Assembly: GCA_900466575.1 (NCBI GenBank) | Contig: UBMP01000001.1 | Coordinates: 62,001-126,000 of the forward strand | Direction of reading: 5' to 3' | From: Hyphomicrobiales bacterium | Lineage (GTDB): Bacteria > Pseudomonadota > Alphaproteobacteria > Rhizobiales > Rhizobiaceae | DNA length: 64,000 bases | In this document: positions 26,250 to 37,422 of the stretch, piece after piece | Numbering within the stretch: position 1 is the first letter of the stretch | Layout: each line of letters begins with the position of its first letter | Program-made: the position numbers and the translations under genes | The notes under the pieces: generated by a model | What the model was told of the DNA's origin: nothing | Seen by the model: only the letters and a program-made list of their open reading frames with translations | The model's database searches: none

Positions 26250-28439
26250 TCAGGCAGCCCGGCTTGCAACATGCGAGCGCGCGACATCCCCCGTTCGGAA
26301 CTGGGCCAAGAGCGCCGCCAGGTTGCTCGCTTCGTGGGCAAGACCGGCAGACGCAGCATTCATTTCTTCGACCATGGCCGCATTCTGCTGGGTCGCCTGG
26401 TCCATGTGATTGACCGCGGTATTGACTTCGACAAGCCCGGAGGACTGCTCCTCCGCAGCAGAGGCAATGGCGTCCATGTGGCCGCTGATCGCCTGCACCA
26501 CATCGGCAATGCCCGAAAGGCCCGTCCCCGTGTCGCTCACCAGCTTCACGCCTTCGTTCACGGCGACTTCCGCGTTGCCGATCAGGACCTTGATCTCCTT
26601 GGCGGCATTCGCCGAGCGCTGTGCGAGCTCACGCACTTCCTGAGCAACGACGGCGAAGCCCTTGCCCGCCTCGCCGGCTCGCGCCGCTTCAACACCGGCG
26701 TTGAGGGCAAGCAGGTTCGTCTGGAAGGCGATCTCGTCGATCACGCTGATGATCTGGACAATCTGGCGCGACGCCTGCTCGATACGCCCCATGGCCGTCA
26801 CGGCATTGCCAACGACAATGCCCGAATGATCCGCCTTGCCGCGCGCATCGCGAACCAGATCGCGTGCCTCGACGGTCCGCCGCGACGTCATCTTGACGTT
26901 CGCCGTGATCTGCTCGAGCGCAGCGGCCGTCTCTTCCAGCGAGGCGGCCTGCTGCTCGGTGCGTTTGGCAAGATTGTCGGAGGCATCCGAGATTTCCCCC
27001 GACCCGCCATTGACCACAGAAGCCGCCTCCCCAACCGACAGGAGCACCCCGCGCAGCTGCGAAACAGAGGCGTTGAAGTCATGGCGCAGTGCCTCGAATT
27101 GCGGTGCGAACTGGTCGTGAATTTCGCAAGTCATGTCGCCCGAAGCCAGACGCCTCAGCCCGGAGGCGAGAGAGCTTGTGGCCTTGTTGAGGCGCTCGTT
27201 CGCGTCCTCTTCCGCGCGCCGCTGCAACTCGATCCGCTCGGCCTCCGAGCGCCGGCGATTGGCCTCGGCTTCCGCTTCAAGTTCGACGTTGCGGACGGCC
27301 GCTTCGCGGAACACATCCACTGCCCGCACCATGTCGCCGATCTCGTCTTTCCGTTCGACGCCGGCATAAACCACGTTCAGATTGCCCTGGGCCAGTTCAC
27401 GCATCGCGTTGGTCAGGGTCTTCAACGGCCGGACAAGGCTTGCCGCAAGGAAGCCCGACAGGGCGAGCATGGCAAGGCATCCCACCACCGTCAGCGCCCC
27501 GACCGTTACCAGTTCACGGAATGCGGCCTGGGCCGCCCGGTCGGCAATATCGGCCAGACGCAGGAGGCTCTTGTTTTCAAGCGCCCGCATCGCCTCGATG
27601 CGCTGCGTCGCTGCCGCGAACCAGGCTTTGGGATCAAGGCCGGTAAGAGAGCCGCTGCCCTGAGCGTCCAGAACACGCGTCCGGACAAGATCGATGGTTT
27701 CCGTCTGCGGCACCTTCAGATCGGCGGCGTAGGAAGCCTGCAACTCCTTCGGCTGCAAGGCCATGAAATTGTTGAGCAGCGCGTCCTGCGCGCCCGCCGA
27801 CCTCGTGAAGACGAGCGTCTGGTTCAGCTCCGGCCGGCCCGCATTGACGATGGCATTGCCGGTGCCGCGTTCCTGGCCCGCCATTTCCTTGGCCTGCATC
27901 AACTGCGTGTAGGCAATGATTTCAGCGGCGATCTGGGAATCCACACCCTTGAGCGCCAGCGTCGAGGCAAACCCCATGAACTGGGCGATCGTCGACGTGT
28001 AAGCCTGGAAGGATTGCGCCCCCTTCAGCGCGAGCGCGTCGATCTGAGCACGCTTGGAACGCAGCTCCTCCAGCTTCGGCGTAAGATGGGCGACTTCATC
28101 GTTCACCCGCGCGTCATCAAGGCTGCTCAGCGACGTCTGCAACTCAGGCAGGTGCGAAGCAGCATCGTCCGTCGCCTTTCGGGCCGCAGCAAGCTCCACT
28201 TGCCCGCTCTTGCCGGCAGCGGCGAGGAACCCGGCAGTCAGCCCCCGCTCCACCTGGAGCGTGTGAATGACTTCACCCACCAGCTTGATGTTGCTACTCG
28301 CGGTGGCAATTTCACCCATCTGGCGATATTTGGCCACGAGATCCACCACATTGGCACCCGCCAGACACGCGGTCGCGACGATCGGAAGCAGCACCGCAAG
28401 CCAAAGACGCTTGCCAACTGAAATATCTGTGAATCCCAT
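26250..28439 (-). CDS. Methyl-accepting chemotaxis protein with NIT sensor domain
   Basis: A 729-residue transmembrane chemoreceptor. TM1 lies at residues 9-30. A large helical periplasmic domain of NIT type (nitrate/nitrite sensing family) spans about 50-310 (ERGLTAGFLAAAGKSG; QMKAKEMAGQERGTGNAIVNAG-like arginine pattern). TM2 lies at about 316-338, then HAMP (RPLKTLTNAMRELAQGNLNVVYAG). The signalling domain holds the conserved hairpin tip IDEIAFQTNLLALNAGVEAARAGEAGKGFAVVAQEVRELAQRS. Ligand specificity for nitrate is a family inference. Single gene. Confidence 0.92.
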   Translation of the reverse strand: MGFTDISVGKRLWLAVLLPIVATACLAGANVVDLVAKYRQMGEIATASSNIKLVGEVIHTLQVERGLTAGFLAAAGKSGQVELAAARKATDDAASHLPELQTSLSSLDDARVNDEVAHLTPKLEELRSKRAQIDALALKGAQSFQAYTSTIAQFMGFASTLALKGVDSQIAAEIIAYTQLMQAKEMAGQERGTGNAIVNAGRPELNQTLVFTRSAGAQDALLNNFMALQPKELQASYAADLKVPQTETIDLVRTRVLDAQGSGSLTGLDPKAWFAAATQRIEAMRALENKSLLRLADIADRAAQAAFRELVTVGALTVVGCLAMLALSGFLAASLVRPLKTLTNAMRELAQGNLNVVYAGVERKDEIGDMVRAVDVFREAAVRNVELEAEAEANRRRSEAERIELQRRAEEDANERLNKATSSLASGLRRLASGDMTCEIHDQFAPQFEALRHDFNASVSQLRGVLLSVGEAASVVNGGSGEISDASDNLAKRTEQQAASLEETAAALEQITANVKMTSRRTVEARDLVRDARGKADHSGIVVGNAVTAMGRIEQASRQIVQIISVIDEIAFQTNLLALNAGVEAARAGEAGKGFAVVAQEVRELAQRSANAAKEIKVLIGNAEVAVNEGVKLVSDTGTGLSGIADVVQAISGHMDAIASAAEEQSSGLVEVNTAVNHMDQATQQNAAMVEEMNAASAGLAHEASNLAALLAQFRTGDVARSHVASRAA

Positions 28440-28906
28440 ATCAGATCCATCCCCGTGCAGATCCCTCTCCCCGAGAGATCCTGAATGTGGTCAATACACC
28501 TTAAAAGAGTGAAACTTACTTTAGAATGTATTTATATGTTCGGCCAAAGTTAGCGACGGATGAAAGAGCCACCTTGGCGGTCTTCAAGTCCGCTACGGCC
28601 TCCGCATCCGGATGTATGGGGAACCCGCGCGCCAGAAGAAGCGTGAACAATGGCGCCCGGCGATCAGCACGCGCACGCATCTGAGCGATAGCTTGCCAAT
28701 GGCCATCCCCGAAGAAAAGATGAACAGTTACAAAATTATGGCACGGGTTTTAACGAAATCGAAAACGCCGCTCAACGCATAATCGTTATCCTGCACAATG
28801 TTTGCGTCCTCATGACGAAAAAGAGCCCGCCTCGAAGGAGGCGAGCCCTGTAATGGCGCGGCAGAAGATCAGCCAAGCCCACCGGCGTTAGGGTGGGCCG
28901 TTTACT
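28440..28906. other. Intergenic region between ettA and the chemoreceptor gene
   Basis: About 470 bp. It contains the ettA terminator at 28816-28847 and presumably the chemoreceptor promoter near 28450-28550. No other gene is convincing; the middle is of ordinary composition with no repeat. Confidence 0.6.
28816..28847 (-). terminator. Intrinsic terminator downstream of ettA
   Basis: Read on the minus strand: GGCTCGCCTC CTTC GAGGCGGGCT, a stem of 9 pairs including one G-U, followed by CTTTTTC. It lies about 60 bp past the ettA stop. Confidence 0.75.
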
Positions 28907-30556
<1,650 letters not shown>

Positions 30557-30703
30557 GGTCGTGCTCACTTGCAAAATGCGGGAAATGTCGAATTGGCGCC
30601 TATGTAGGCGAATTCGCGCTCAGGGGCAATGCGCGCGGGCGGGGTTTCCATGGCGCGGCGTATTTGTTAGCGCTTAGCCAACGCGTCAGGGAGGACGTTG
30701 GCC

Positions 30704-31636
30704 ATGTTCGAGACGACACAATTCCTCAAGAGCCCCACCGGCGCGACGCTGGCTTACCACGTTGCGGAATCCACACTAGCGCCCCGCGGCATCGTCCTCA
30801 TCGCCCACGGCATGTCGGAACATTCGAAGCGCTACGCCCGCTTCGCCAGCCAACTCGCCGCATATGGCTATCACGCCTATGCCTGGGACCATCGCGGGCA
30901 TGGCGAGACAGCGGCCCCGGATGCCGTTCAGGGCCAATTTGCCCGCCGCAACGGGCTCGATACGGTGATCGCCGACACGATGGCCGTGCGCGACATGGCC
31001 GCAACCAACCACCCGGGCCTGCCGATCCTGCTCTTCGGTCATTCCATGGGCGCGATGATCTGCCTGAATACCGCGCTCAAGCATCCCGACAGCTTCGCCG
31101 GCTTCGCGGTCTGGAATTTCGATTTCGGCACCGCCTCCTCCATGCCGCTCATGCGCATGATCCTGGGCGTGGAACGATGGCTGAAAGGTTCGGATGTGCC
31201 GAGTGGCATCCTGCCGCGCATGACATTCGATGCCTGGGGCAAAGCGATCCCCGGCCACCGTACGCTTCTCGACTGGCTGTCGAACATTCCGGCAGAAGTG
31301 GACGCCTATATTGCCGACCCCCTCTGCGGCTTCCCGTGCACGGTCTCGCTCTGGTTCGATGTGGCCGAGGGCGTCGTGCGCGGCGCGGACAAGGCCAAGC
31401 TTGCCCGAATCCCGAAGGACAAGCCGATCATGCTGGTTGGTGGCGGCAAGGACCCTGCGACGCGCGGCGCGAAGGGAACACACTGGCTGGAAGAGCGGCT
31501 GCAAGGCTTGGGCTTTGTCCATATTTCAAAGCTGGTCTATCCCGAGGCCCGGCACGAAACGTTGAATGACATTGTGGCAGACAGGGCGATGGAAGCCTTC
31601 TTGGGCTGGGCGAACGGCATATGCCCCTCGCGATGA
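30704..31636 (+). CDS. Alpha/beta hydrolase, monoacylglycerol-lipase-like
   Basis: A 310-residue hydrolase of the serine aminopeptidase S33/lysophospholipase group. It shows the oxyanion region IVLIAHGMSEHSKRYARFA, the nucleophile elbow GHSMGAMI, and a C-terminal catalytic His in YPEARHETLND. No signal peptide, so cytoplasmic. GGGAGG lies nine bases before the ATG at 30704. Likely substrates are monoacylglycerols or lysophospholipids, inferred from the family only. Confidence 0.87.
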   Translation: MFETTQFLKSPTGATLAYHVAESTLAPRGIVLIAHGMSEHSKRYARFASQLAAYGYHAYAWDHRGHGETAAPDAVQGQFARRNGLDTVIADTMAVRDMAATNHPGLPILLFGHSMGAMICLNTALKHPDSFAGFAVWNFDFGTASSMPLMRMILGVERWLKGSDVPSGILPRMTFDAWGKAIPGHRTLLDWLSNIPAEVDAYIADPLCGFPCTVSLWFDVAEGVVRGADKAKLARIPKDKPIMLVGGGKDPATRGAKGTHWLEERLQGLGFVHISKLVYPEARHETLNDIVADRAMEAFLGWANGICPSR

Positions 31637-31731
31637 GCCATCAAATTTCCTGATGCCCAGCGCTCCACGCTTCACGCAAAGCGCGAGGATTGCTATTGGT
31701 CTCCCGAAACGAAATGAAGCGGAGACCGGGA

Positions 31732-33378
31732 ATGAAGACGGGCGGCCAATTGATTGTCGAAGCGCTGGAAGCCAATGGCGTCGAGCGCGTGAGCCTCGTG
31801 CCGGGCGAAAGCTTCCTGGCCGTGCTGGATGCACTGGCCGATAGTTCGATCCAGCAGATCATCTGCCGTCAGGAAGGCGGCGCTGCGATGATGGCCGACA
31901 CCTGGGGCCGCCTCACCGGCAAGCCCGGCGTCTGCTTCGTCACGCGCGGCCCCGGCGCAACGAACGCCTCTGCCGGTCTGCATGTCGCAAGGCAAGACTC
32001 AGTGCCCATGATCCTCTTCATCGGGCAGGTGCAGCGCGACGCCCGCGAGCGCGAGGCCTTCCAGGAGGTCGAATATCGCCGCGCCTTCACCGAAGTGGCG
32101 AAATGGGTCGCAGACATCGACGACGCACGCCGCATTCCGGAATTCGTCACCCGCGCCTTCGCGGTCGCCACCTCCGGCCGGCCCGGCCCGGTCGTGCTGG
32201 CCCTGCCTGAAGACATGCTGACGGATACGGTCGAGGCTGTTGCCGCCCGCCCCGCAACGCCCGTCCCTGCCTTCCCCGGTGCCGCCCAGATCGAGGACTT
32301 CAGCAACCGGCTGGCGCGCGCCGAACGTCCCTTCTTCATCCTCGGCGGCACGCGCTGGGATGAGGCCTCCGTCGAAGCCTTTGCCGGTTTCGCCGAACGC
32401 TGGGCCGTCCCGGTCGGCTGCTCCTTCCGCCGCCAGATGCTCTTCGACCACATGCATCCCTGCTATGCCGGCGATATCGGGCTCGGTATCAACCCGGCGC
32501 TCTCGAAGGCCGTGAAGGATGCCGACCTGATCGTCCTGCTCGGTGGCCGCTTCTCGGAATCCCCCTCCTCCGGCTACACGCTGATGGACATCCCCTACCC
32601 GGCGCAGTCGCTGATCCATATTCACCCCGACCCGTCGGAACTCGGCCGCGTCTATCGTCCGGACCTGGCCATCTGCGCAGCACCCGCCGATTTCGTCGCC
32701 GCGATCCGCGACATCGAGCCGGTCGCCGCTCCCGCGTGGTCCTCCCGCACCGAGGCACTGCACGGCGCTTACCTTTCCTGGTCGACCCCGCCGGCATCCG
32801 GCCCCGAAGGCGTCCACATGGGCGCGATCATGTCCTATCTGGAAGAGAACACAGCCGCCGACACGATCTTCACCAATGGCGCCGGCAATTACGCCACCTG
32901 GGTTCACCGCTTCCATCGCTTCCGCAAATATGGCACGCAATCCGCCCCAGCCTCCGGCACGATGGGTTACGGCCTGCCGGCAGCGGTTGCCGCCAAGGCG
33001 CTGCACCAGGATCGTGAAGTCATCTGCTTTGCCGGCGACGGCTGCTTCATGATGCACGGGCAGGAATTCGCGACCGCCGTGCGCTACAATCTGCCGATCA
33101 TCACGGTCCTGGTGAACAACTCCATGTACGGCACGATCCGCATGCATCAGGAGCGCGAATATCCCGGCCGCGTCAGCGGCACGGGTCTCACGAACCCCGA
33201 TTTCGCGGAGCTGGCCCGCGCCTATGGCGGCCATGGCGAGAAGGTGACGAAGACGGAAGACTTTGCCGCTGCCTTCGAGCGGGCTCGCGCCAGCGGAAAG
33301 CCGGCAATCATCGAGATCATCCAGAACCCGGAAGCGATCACGCCGACCCGGACGCTGAGCGAAATCAGAGGCCAGTGA
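31732..33378 (+). CDS. Thiamine-pyrophosphate-dependent enzyme (acetolactate-synthase-like)
   Basis: A 548-residue TPP enzyme with the three-domain layout of the AHAS/benzoylformate decarboxylase family. The N-terminal PYR domain has the cofactor-activating Glu in CRQEGGAAMMADTWGRLTG, and GPGATNASAG. The C-terminal PP domain has the TPP motif GDGCFMMHGQEFATAVRYNLPIITVLVNN. It stands alone, without an ilvN-like regulatory subunit, so a biosynthetic AHAS role is unlikely; decarboxylase or carboligase on another 2-oxo acid is possible. GGAG precedes the chosen ATG; one at 31714 is an alternative. Confidence 0.87.
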   Translation: MKTGGQLIVEALEANGVERVSLVPGESFLAVLDALADSSIQQIICRQEGGAAMMADTWGRLTGKPGVCFVTRGPGATNASAGLHVARQDSVPMILFIGQVQRDAREREAFQEVEYRRAFTEVAKWVADIDDARRIPEFVTRAFAVATSGRPGPVVLALPEDMLTDTVEAVAARPATPVPAFPGAAQIEDFSNRLARAERPFFILGGTRWDEASVEAFAGFAERWAVPVGCSFRRQMLFDHMHPCYAGDIGLGINPALSKAVKDADLIVLLGGRFSESPSSGYTLMDIPYPAQSLIHIHPDPSELGRVYRPDLAICAAPADFVAAIRDIEPVAAPAWSSRTEALHGAYLSWSTPPASGPEGVHMGAIMSYLEENTAADTIFTNGAGNYATWVHRFHRFRKYGTQSAPASGTMGYGLPAAVAAKALHQDREVICFAGDGCFMMHGQEFATAVRYNLPIITVLVNNSMYGTIRMHQEREYPGRVSGTGLTNPDFAELARAYGGHGEKVTKTEDFAAAFERARASGKPAIIEIIQNPEAITPTRTLSEIRGQ

Positions 33379-33398
33379 CGAGCGGCTCGCCGCGTATC

Positions 33399-33953
33399 TC
33401 AGTAAGACGACGCGGCAAACTGATAAGCGCCGATTTCATCGAACTGAACGCCGAAAACGCCGTCTCCGTTCTGCTGCAGGGCATATTGCGTGTTGGCGCC
33501 ATTGCCTTGCTTGGCCGCCGTCTCAAAGCCCGCATCATCTGCATCGCCGTCATTCTCCGTCTCGGCGGCGTTGGACTCACCGGACAGCAGGGAAAGAAGG
33601 GAGGCCGCACTGTTGGATGCGCTTTCGCCATTCTGGCCCTCGCCATGCGAGCGGTCGGCAGGCGGACCGGGCGGAGGCCCGCCAACCGGCATCGGCTGAG
33701 GCGGCATGCCATCCGAACCTGTCGAACCGGCAACGCCGGCGCCGCTTTCGCTGGATTGAGAGGCCTTGTTGACGAGGAAATCGCCGACGCGGGCGGAAAA
33801 TCCCTGCGACTGCGCCGCAGACACCTCGACCGAGGGCGTGACAATCTTCTTCTGCTTCTCTTCCTGTTCGCGCGGCGAACTGGTGGGCGCACCAATGCCC
33901 TGCGCACGTTGCACAGAGACAGAGCCCAATATGGAAGAGATCGCCGAAATCAC
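33399..33953 (-). CDS. Hypothetical protein, proline/glycine/serine-rich
   Basis: A 184-residue protein not recognised as any family. It has no signal peptide or membrane segment. Residues about 72-105 are low complexity (PPQPMPVGGPPPGPPADRS), flanked by Gln/Ser/Asn-rich stretches. The C-terminal 30 residues (YALQQNGDGVFGVQFDEIGAYQFA) are the most folded-looking part. Codon third-position GC is like its neighbours, so it looks like a genuine resident gene. Probably disordered in large part; function unknown. Confidence 0.6.
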   Translation of the reverse strand: MISAISSILGSVSVQRAQGIGAPTSSPREQEEKQKKIVTPSVEVSAAQSQGFSARVGDFLVNKASQSSESGAGVAGSTGSDGMPPQPMPVGGPPPGPPADRSHGEGQNGESASNSAASLLSLLSGESNAAETENDGDADDAGFETAAKQGNGANTQYALQQNGDGVFGVQFDEIGAYQFAASSY

Positions 33954-34091
33954 CCGATGCCCCTTCGCCGGACGATGCCGACGCCATCACCGATCAGCCC
34001 AAGAAGGGCGATCGAAAACGGGGATCATCATGCGCCGGCTTGATTAAAACTTTATCAATCAGCCGGCCGCAGGGATTTCGAAGAAGAAGGA

Positions 34092-34430
34092 TCAGCCGCG
34101 CAGGTGCAGAGTCTGCTGGTAAACCGCCGTCGAGCGCGCGCCCGAGCGGCAATAGCCGAGCATGGGACGCGGGAACTCATCGAGCGCATCGACCATCATG
34201 CGAACGGCATCGGCCGTCACGCCGGCGGGACCGACCGGGATATGCGCAATCATCAGGCCCAGTTCGTCGGCGCGCGCCGCGATATCGGCGAATTCAGGCT
34301 GGTCCGGCTGCTCGTGATCGGGACGATGGCACACGATCGACTTGAAGCCCTGCGCCTTGATCGCATCGAGGTCATCGACCGAAATCTGGCCGGTAACCGA
34401 GTATTCGTCGTTGATCTGCCTGATATCCAT
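34092..34430 (-). CDS. TIGR01244/DUF442-family phosphatase or sulfurtransferase-like protein
   Basis: A 112-residue small protein of the beta-lactamase-hydrolase-like (BLH) family. The P-loop C94-R-S-G-A-R-S is the PTP-like active-site loop. The N-terminal MDIRQINDEYSVTGQISVDDLDAIKAQGF is the usual opening. In Agrobacterium/Xylella relatives this domain is fused to persulfide dioxygenase (Blh) and regulated by BigR; here it stands alone. Activity on H2S-related persulfides or phosphoprotein is unproven. Confidence 0.85.
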   Translation of the reverse strand: MDIRQINDEYSVTGQISVDDLDAIKAQGFKSIVCHRPDHEQPDQPEFADIAARADELGLMIAHIPVGPAGVTADAVRMMVDALDEFPRPMLGYCRSGARSTAVYQQTLHLRG

Positions 34431-34533
34431 TGCGCGTTCTCCTTGCCCTGATATGTATCGCCGGGCTTGACGAAGGTCAATTTGAGTGAGCGCGGCCGCG
34501 GCTCTTCACCACGGCCGGCAAAAGCAAGAACTC

Positions 34534-34875
34534 TCAGAGAGCTGCCGTGACGATGAATTCGACCTTGTAGTCCGGCGTCGCAAGAGCGCCCTGGCTGGTG
34601 GCGCGGGCCGGCGTGTTGGCCGGATCGACCCAAGCTTCCCAGACGGCGTTCATTTCGGCGAAGGTCGACATGTCGGAAAGGTAGATGATCGTCTGCAGGA
34701 TCTTCGACTTGTCCGTGCCGGCGAGAGCCAGCAGGCGGTCGACTTCAGCCAGCGCCGACTTCGACTGTTCCGTCACGGTCTTGCCTTCGCCAACCTGACC
34801 GGCGAGGTAGACAGTGTTGCCGTGAACGACAGCGGCGCTCATGCGCTTGCCGGGCTCGATACGCTTGATGGACAT
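34534..34875 (-). CDS. RidA-family protein (enamine/imine deaminase-like)
   Basis: A 113-residue protein of the YjgF/RidA family, trimeric, hydrolysing reactive enamines such as 2-aminoacrylate. Conserved VYLAGQVGEGKTVTEQSKSALAEVDRLLALAGTDKSKILQTIIYLSD is followed by NTPARATSQGAL with the Arg that contacts the carboxylate, and a terminal VEFIVTAAL with the catalytic-region Glu. The start at 34875 (MSIKRIEP) has AGGAGA before it; the longer frame to 34941 is unsupported. Confidence 0.9.
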   Translation of the reverse strand: MSIKRIEPGKRMSAAVVHGNTVYLAGQVGEGKTVTEQSKSALAEVDRLLALAGTDKSKILQTIIYLSDMSTFAEMNAVWEAWVDPANTPARATSQGALATPDYKVEFIVTAAL

Positions 34876-34950
34876 CTCGTCTCTCCTGAATGCGAAAAAG
34901 AATGCGGGAAGCGGCCTAGCCTTCCTTCCGTCTGTCGTCAACCTTACAGC

Positions 34951-35787
34951 TCACGCGAAGGCAAACCTCAAGGCGTAGTCGCGCGATTCTCCCGGCTGAA
35001 GCAAAGGCATCGCGTCCGCTGCGGCCAGTTCCGCGCGCGGCTTCCAGTCATGCGAGGCAGGCTCGATGCCGACAACGTAAGCCGGCTGGCTCTCGTTGCG
35101 CCACATCTGCAGATAGGGAAGCGTCGCGGTGTCGAAATCGACCCGCAGTGACAGTCCGCCCGCCCCGGCAATCGGTCCGAGCCGTACCGTGGCGTGCCCC
35201 TCGGCGCCACCGGCCGGCACGCAGAAGACATAATTGTCGCCCTCACCGAACTGCCACGAGACCGGCACCTTGCCGACCATGTCGCCGGAAAGCTGCGTCT
35301 TCTCGTCGAAATTCTTCGCCCCGATATTCATGTGATACATCAGCATGGGCGCGAAGGGCTTCGAGCCGGCATTCGTGATCCGGTCGTTCAGCGACACCGC
35401 GCCCGTCACGCCATCGATATGCCAGCGGCGCTCCAGCCGTGCGAGGCCACCATCCGCCAGCCGCACCATGACCGTTGCCCGTGCCGTCGATGAAAGCCGG
35501 CCGTTGCGGAATTCGGTCACCTCCGCCGGACAAGCGGAAAAGGAACCGTGCAGCGGGTATTTCTGGCCCTCGGCGCCACCCTCCACCGGCTCGGGATGTC
35601 GGATATGGTCAGGGCCGCAGGTGAACATGAAGCCTTCCAGCGAATGGTCGATACGCGGATCGCCATCATCCGGAATGGCGCGGCCCGGCGAAAGATCGGC
35701 ACCACCGATAATCAGACTGCCAATGTCGAAGACGGAGGTTTCGTCGAGAAAAAGGCGCGGTCCCCGCGCGGCGTAGAGTTCCAGCAT
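34951..35787 (-). CDS. DUF4432/aldose-1-epimerase-like sugar-binding protein
   Basis: A 278-residue protein with the galactose-mutarotase-like fold pattern: early LEGFMFTCGPDHIR, YPLHGSFSACPAEV, central MLYHMNIGAKNF and C-terminal SQPAYVVGIEPASHDW. It matches the DUF4432 group, relatives of aldose 1-epimerases, in which the central His and Glu are likely functional. Sugar substrate is unknown. GGGAG stands seven bases before the ATG at 35787. Confidence 0.75.
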   Translation of the reverse strand: MLELYAARGPRLFLDETSVFDIGSLIIGGADLSPGRAIPDDGDPRIDHSLEGFMFTCGPDHIRHPEPVEGGAEGQKYPLHGSFSACPAEVTEFRNGRLSSTARATVMVRLADGGLARLERRWHIDGVTGAVSLNDRITNAGSKPFAPMLMYHMNIGAKNFDEKTQLSGDMVGKVPVSWQFGEGDNYVFCVPAGGAEGHATVRLGPIAGAGGLSLRVDFDTATLPYLQMWRNESQPAYVVGIEPASHDWKPRAELAAADAMPLLQPGESRDYALRFAFA

Positions 35788-35949
35788 GACAATGCTCCCT
35801 CGAATTGCGGTCCCTTGATAAGCCAAAGCGGCTGCCATGCAAACGGTCTTAACGAAAAATTGATGGTCAATAATTCGTTAAGACGTTGAAAATACCATAT
35901 AAAGGACCAAATGTTCGGGTAATTCGCCCCAATAATGTCATGATTCACG

Positions 35950-37395
35950 GTGTTCTCTGTGCGCTTCTTCCGTCTTGCTCTTGCAGTTACAGCCCTCTCG
36001 TTTACAGGCCTTGGGGCCGTTACAGCCCATGCGCAGCAGGCTTATGGACGCGGCGACACGGTTCTCGTGACGCCCGATGGGGATATCCTGGACTACATTC
36101 CCGAAAACGCTGCGGTTACATTCCGCCGCGACGCCTACGGCCGCCGTGTGCTTGTGGACCGCGACGGCTACATCATTGCCACGGAAATGCCGGCGTCGCG
36201 TCTCGATCGCCGAGCCGCCTCAAACCGCGACAGAGGCTTCGGCATGGATGCCGCCCCCTGGGATCCGGGCTATGACGACAATCGTCGCGCCAATCAGGGC
36301 GGTATGAACGACGATAACTTCGCGACGGGCACAATCCCCCGCGGCCGCTTCGACAATGAAGGCGAGGTGTCGCGCCAGCCACTTCCGGAAGAGCCTTCCG
36401 GCCTGCAGGACGGTCGCCCGCGTCAGTCGGTTGACGGTTTCAACAATCCGGACGATACCCAAACCGCATCGATCGGCCCGAACGATATGCCGGCCAACGA
36501 CCTGCCGGAATCGCTCGAGAGCCCGGCGCCCAAGCTGAATCTCACAGGCAAGTCGCGCGCCGAAATCGCCGCCCTGCAGGTCTATCTGGACCGAATGGGC
36601 ATGTCGCCGGGCGTCATCGACGGCAAAAAGGGTTCGAACGTCGACAAGGCACTCCATGCCTATGAAGTGACTACGGGCGACAAGATCGATCCGCGCAATT
36701 CCGAAGACATCATGAACCGCCTCGCCACCGGCGGCGGTCTGCCCTTCATGGATTACACGATCACGCCTGCCGATGCCGCCGGCCCCTATGTCGCCTCCAT
36801 CCCGGAAGACTATTCGCAGAAGGCAACCATGCCCTCCATGGGCTATACCCGGGTCACGGAGATGCTCGCCGAGCGCTTCCACATGGACGAGGATTATCTG
36901 AAGGAACTGAACCCTGGGGTCGACTTCAACACGCCCGGCACCATCATCAAGGTCGCCAATCCTGGCCCGGCGAAAACCGGACAGGTGACCCGCATCGTTG
37001 CGAACAAGGCGATCAAGGAAGTGCAGGCCTTCGATGCGCAGGGCAATCTCGTCGCCGCCTATCCGGCCTCCATCGGCTCCGCCGACACCCCCTCGCCCTC
37101 TGGAACACATGCGGTCGTCCGTATCGCCTTCAATCCGAACTACACCTATAACCCGAAGATCAACTTCAAGCAGGGCAACAACACCAAGGTGCTGACCATT
37201 CCGCCAGGTCCGAACGGCCCGGTCGGCAATGTCTGGATTGCCCTCGACAAGCCGACCTATGGCATCCACGGCACGCCCGATCCATCCAAGATCGGCAAGA
37301 CCCAGAGTCATGGCTGCGTGCGCCTGACCAACTGGGATGCGCAGGAACTGGCCAAGATGGTCAAGCCCGGCACGATTGTTCAGTTCATCGATTGA
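35950..37395 (+). CDS. L,D-transpeptidase (YkuD family) with N-terminal PG-binding-like region
   Basis: A 481-residue exported protein. The signal peptide (FFRLALAVTALSFTGLGAVTAHAQQ) ends near residue 29. A variable Asp/Asn-rich region follows, then a peptidoglycan-binding-like segment about 200-240 (ALQVYLDRMGMSPGVIDGKKGSNVDKAL). The C-terminal YkuD domain has GIHGTPDPSKIGKTQSHGCVRL with catalytic Cys456. It makes 3-3 (or attaches proteins to) peptidoglycan links. The start is GTG at 35950 (or 35959); neither has a strong ribosome site. Confidence 0.9.
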   Translation: MFSVRFFRLALAVTALSFTGLGAVTAHAQQAYGRGDTVLVTPDGDILDYIPENAAVTFRRDAYGRRVLVDRDGYIIATEMPASRLDRRAASNRDRGFGMDAAPWDPGYDDNRRANQGGMNDDNFATGTIPRGRFDNEGEVSRQPLPEEPSGLQDGRPRQSVDGFNNPDDTQTASIGPNDMPANDLPESLESPAPKLNLTGKSRAEIAALQVYLDRMGMSPGVIDGKKGSNVDKALHAYEVTTGDKIDPRNSEDIMNRLATGGGLPFMDYTITPADAAGPYVASIPEDYSQKATMPSMGYTRVTEMLAERFHMDEDYLKELNPGVDFNTPGTIIKVANPGPAKTGQVTRIVANKAIKEVQAFDAQGNLVAAYPASIGSADTPSPSGTHAVVRIAFNPNYTYNPKINFKQGNNTKVLTIPPGPNGPVGNVWIALDKPTYGIHGTPDPSKIGKTQSHGCVRLTNWDAQELAKMVKPGTIVQFID

Positions 37396-37422
37396 TGGAA
37401 CGACGCAACATCCCGCGCAGGC

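Noticed and set aside
26271-28421. 716-codon plus-strand frame opposite the chemoreceptor gene
   Set aside because: Shadow of a well-supported chemoreceptor; no domain pattern in its translation.
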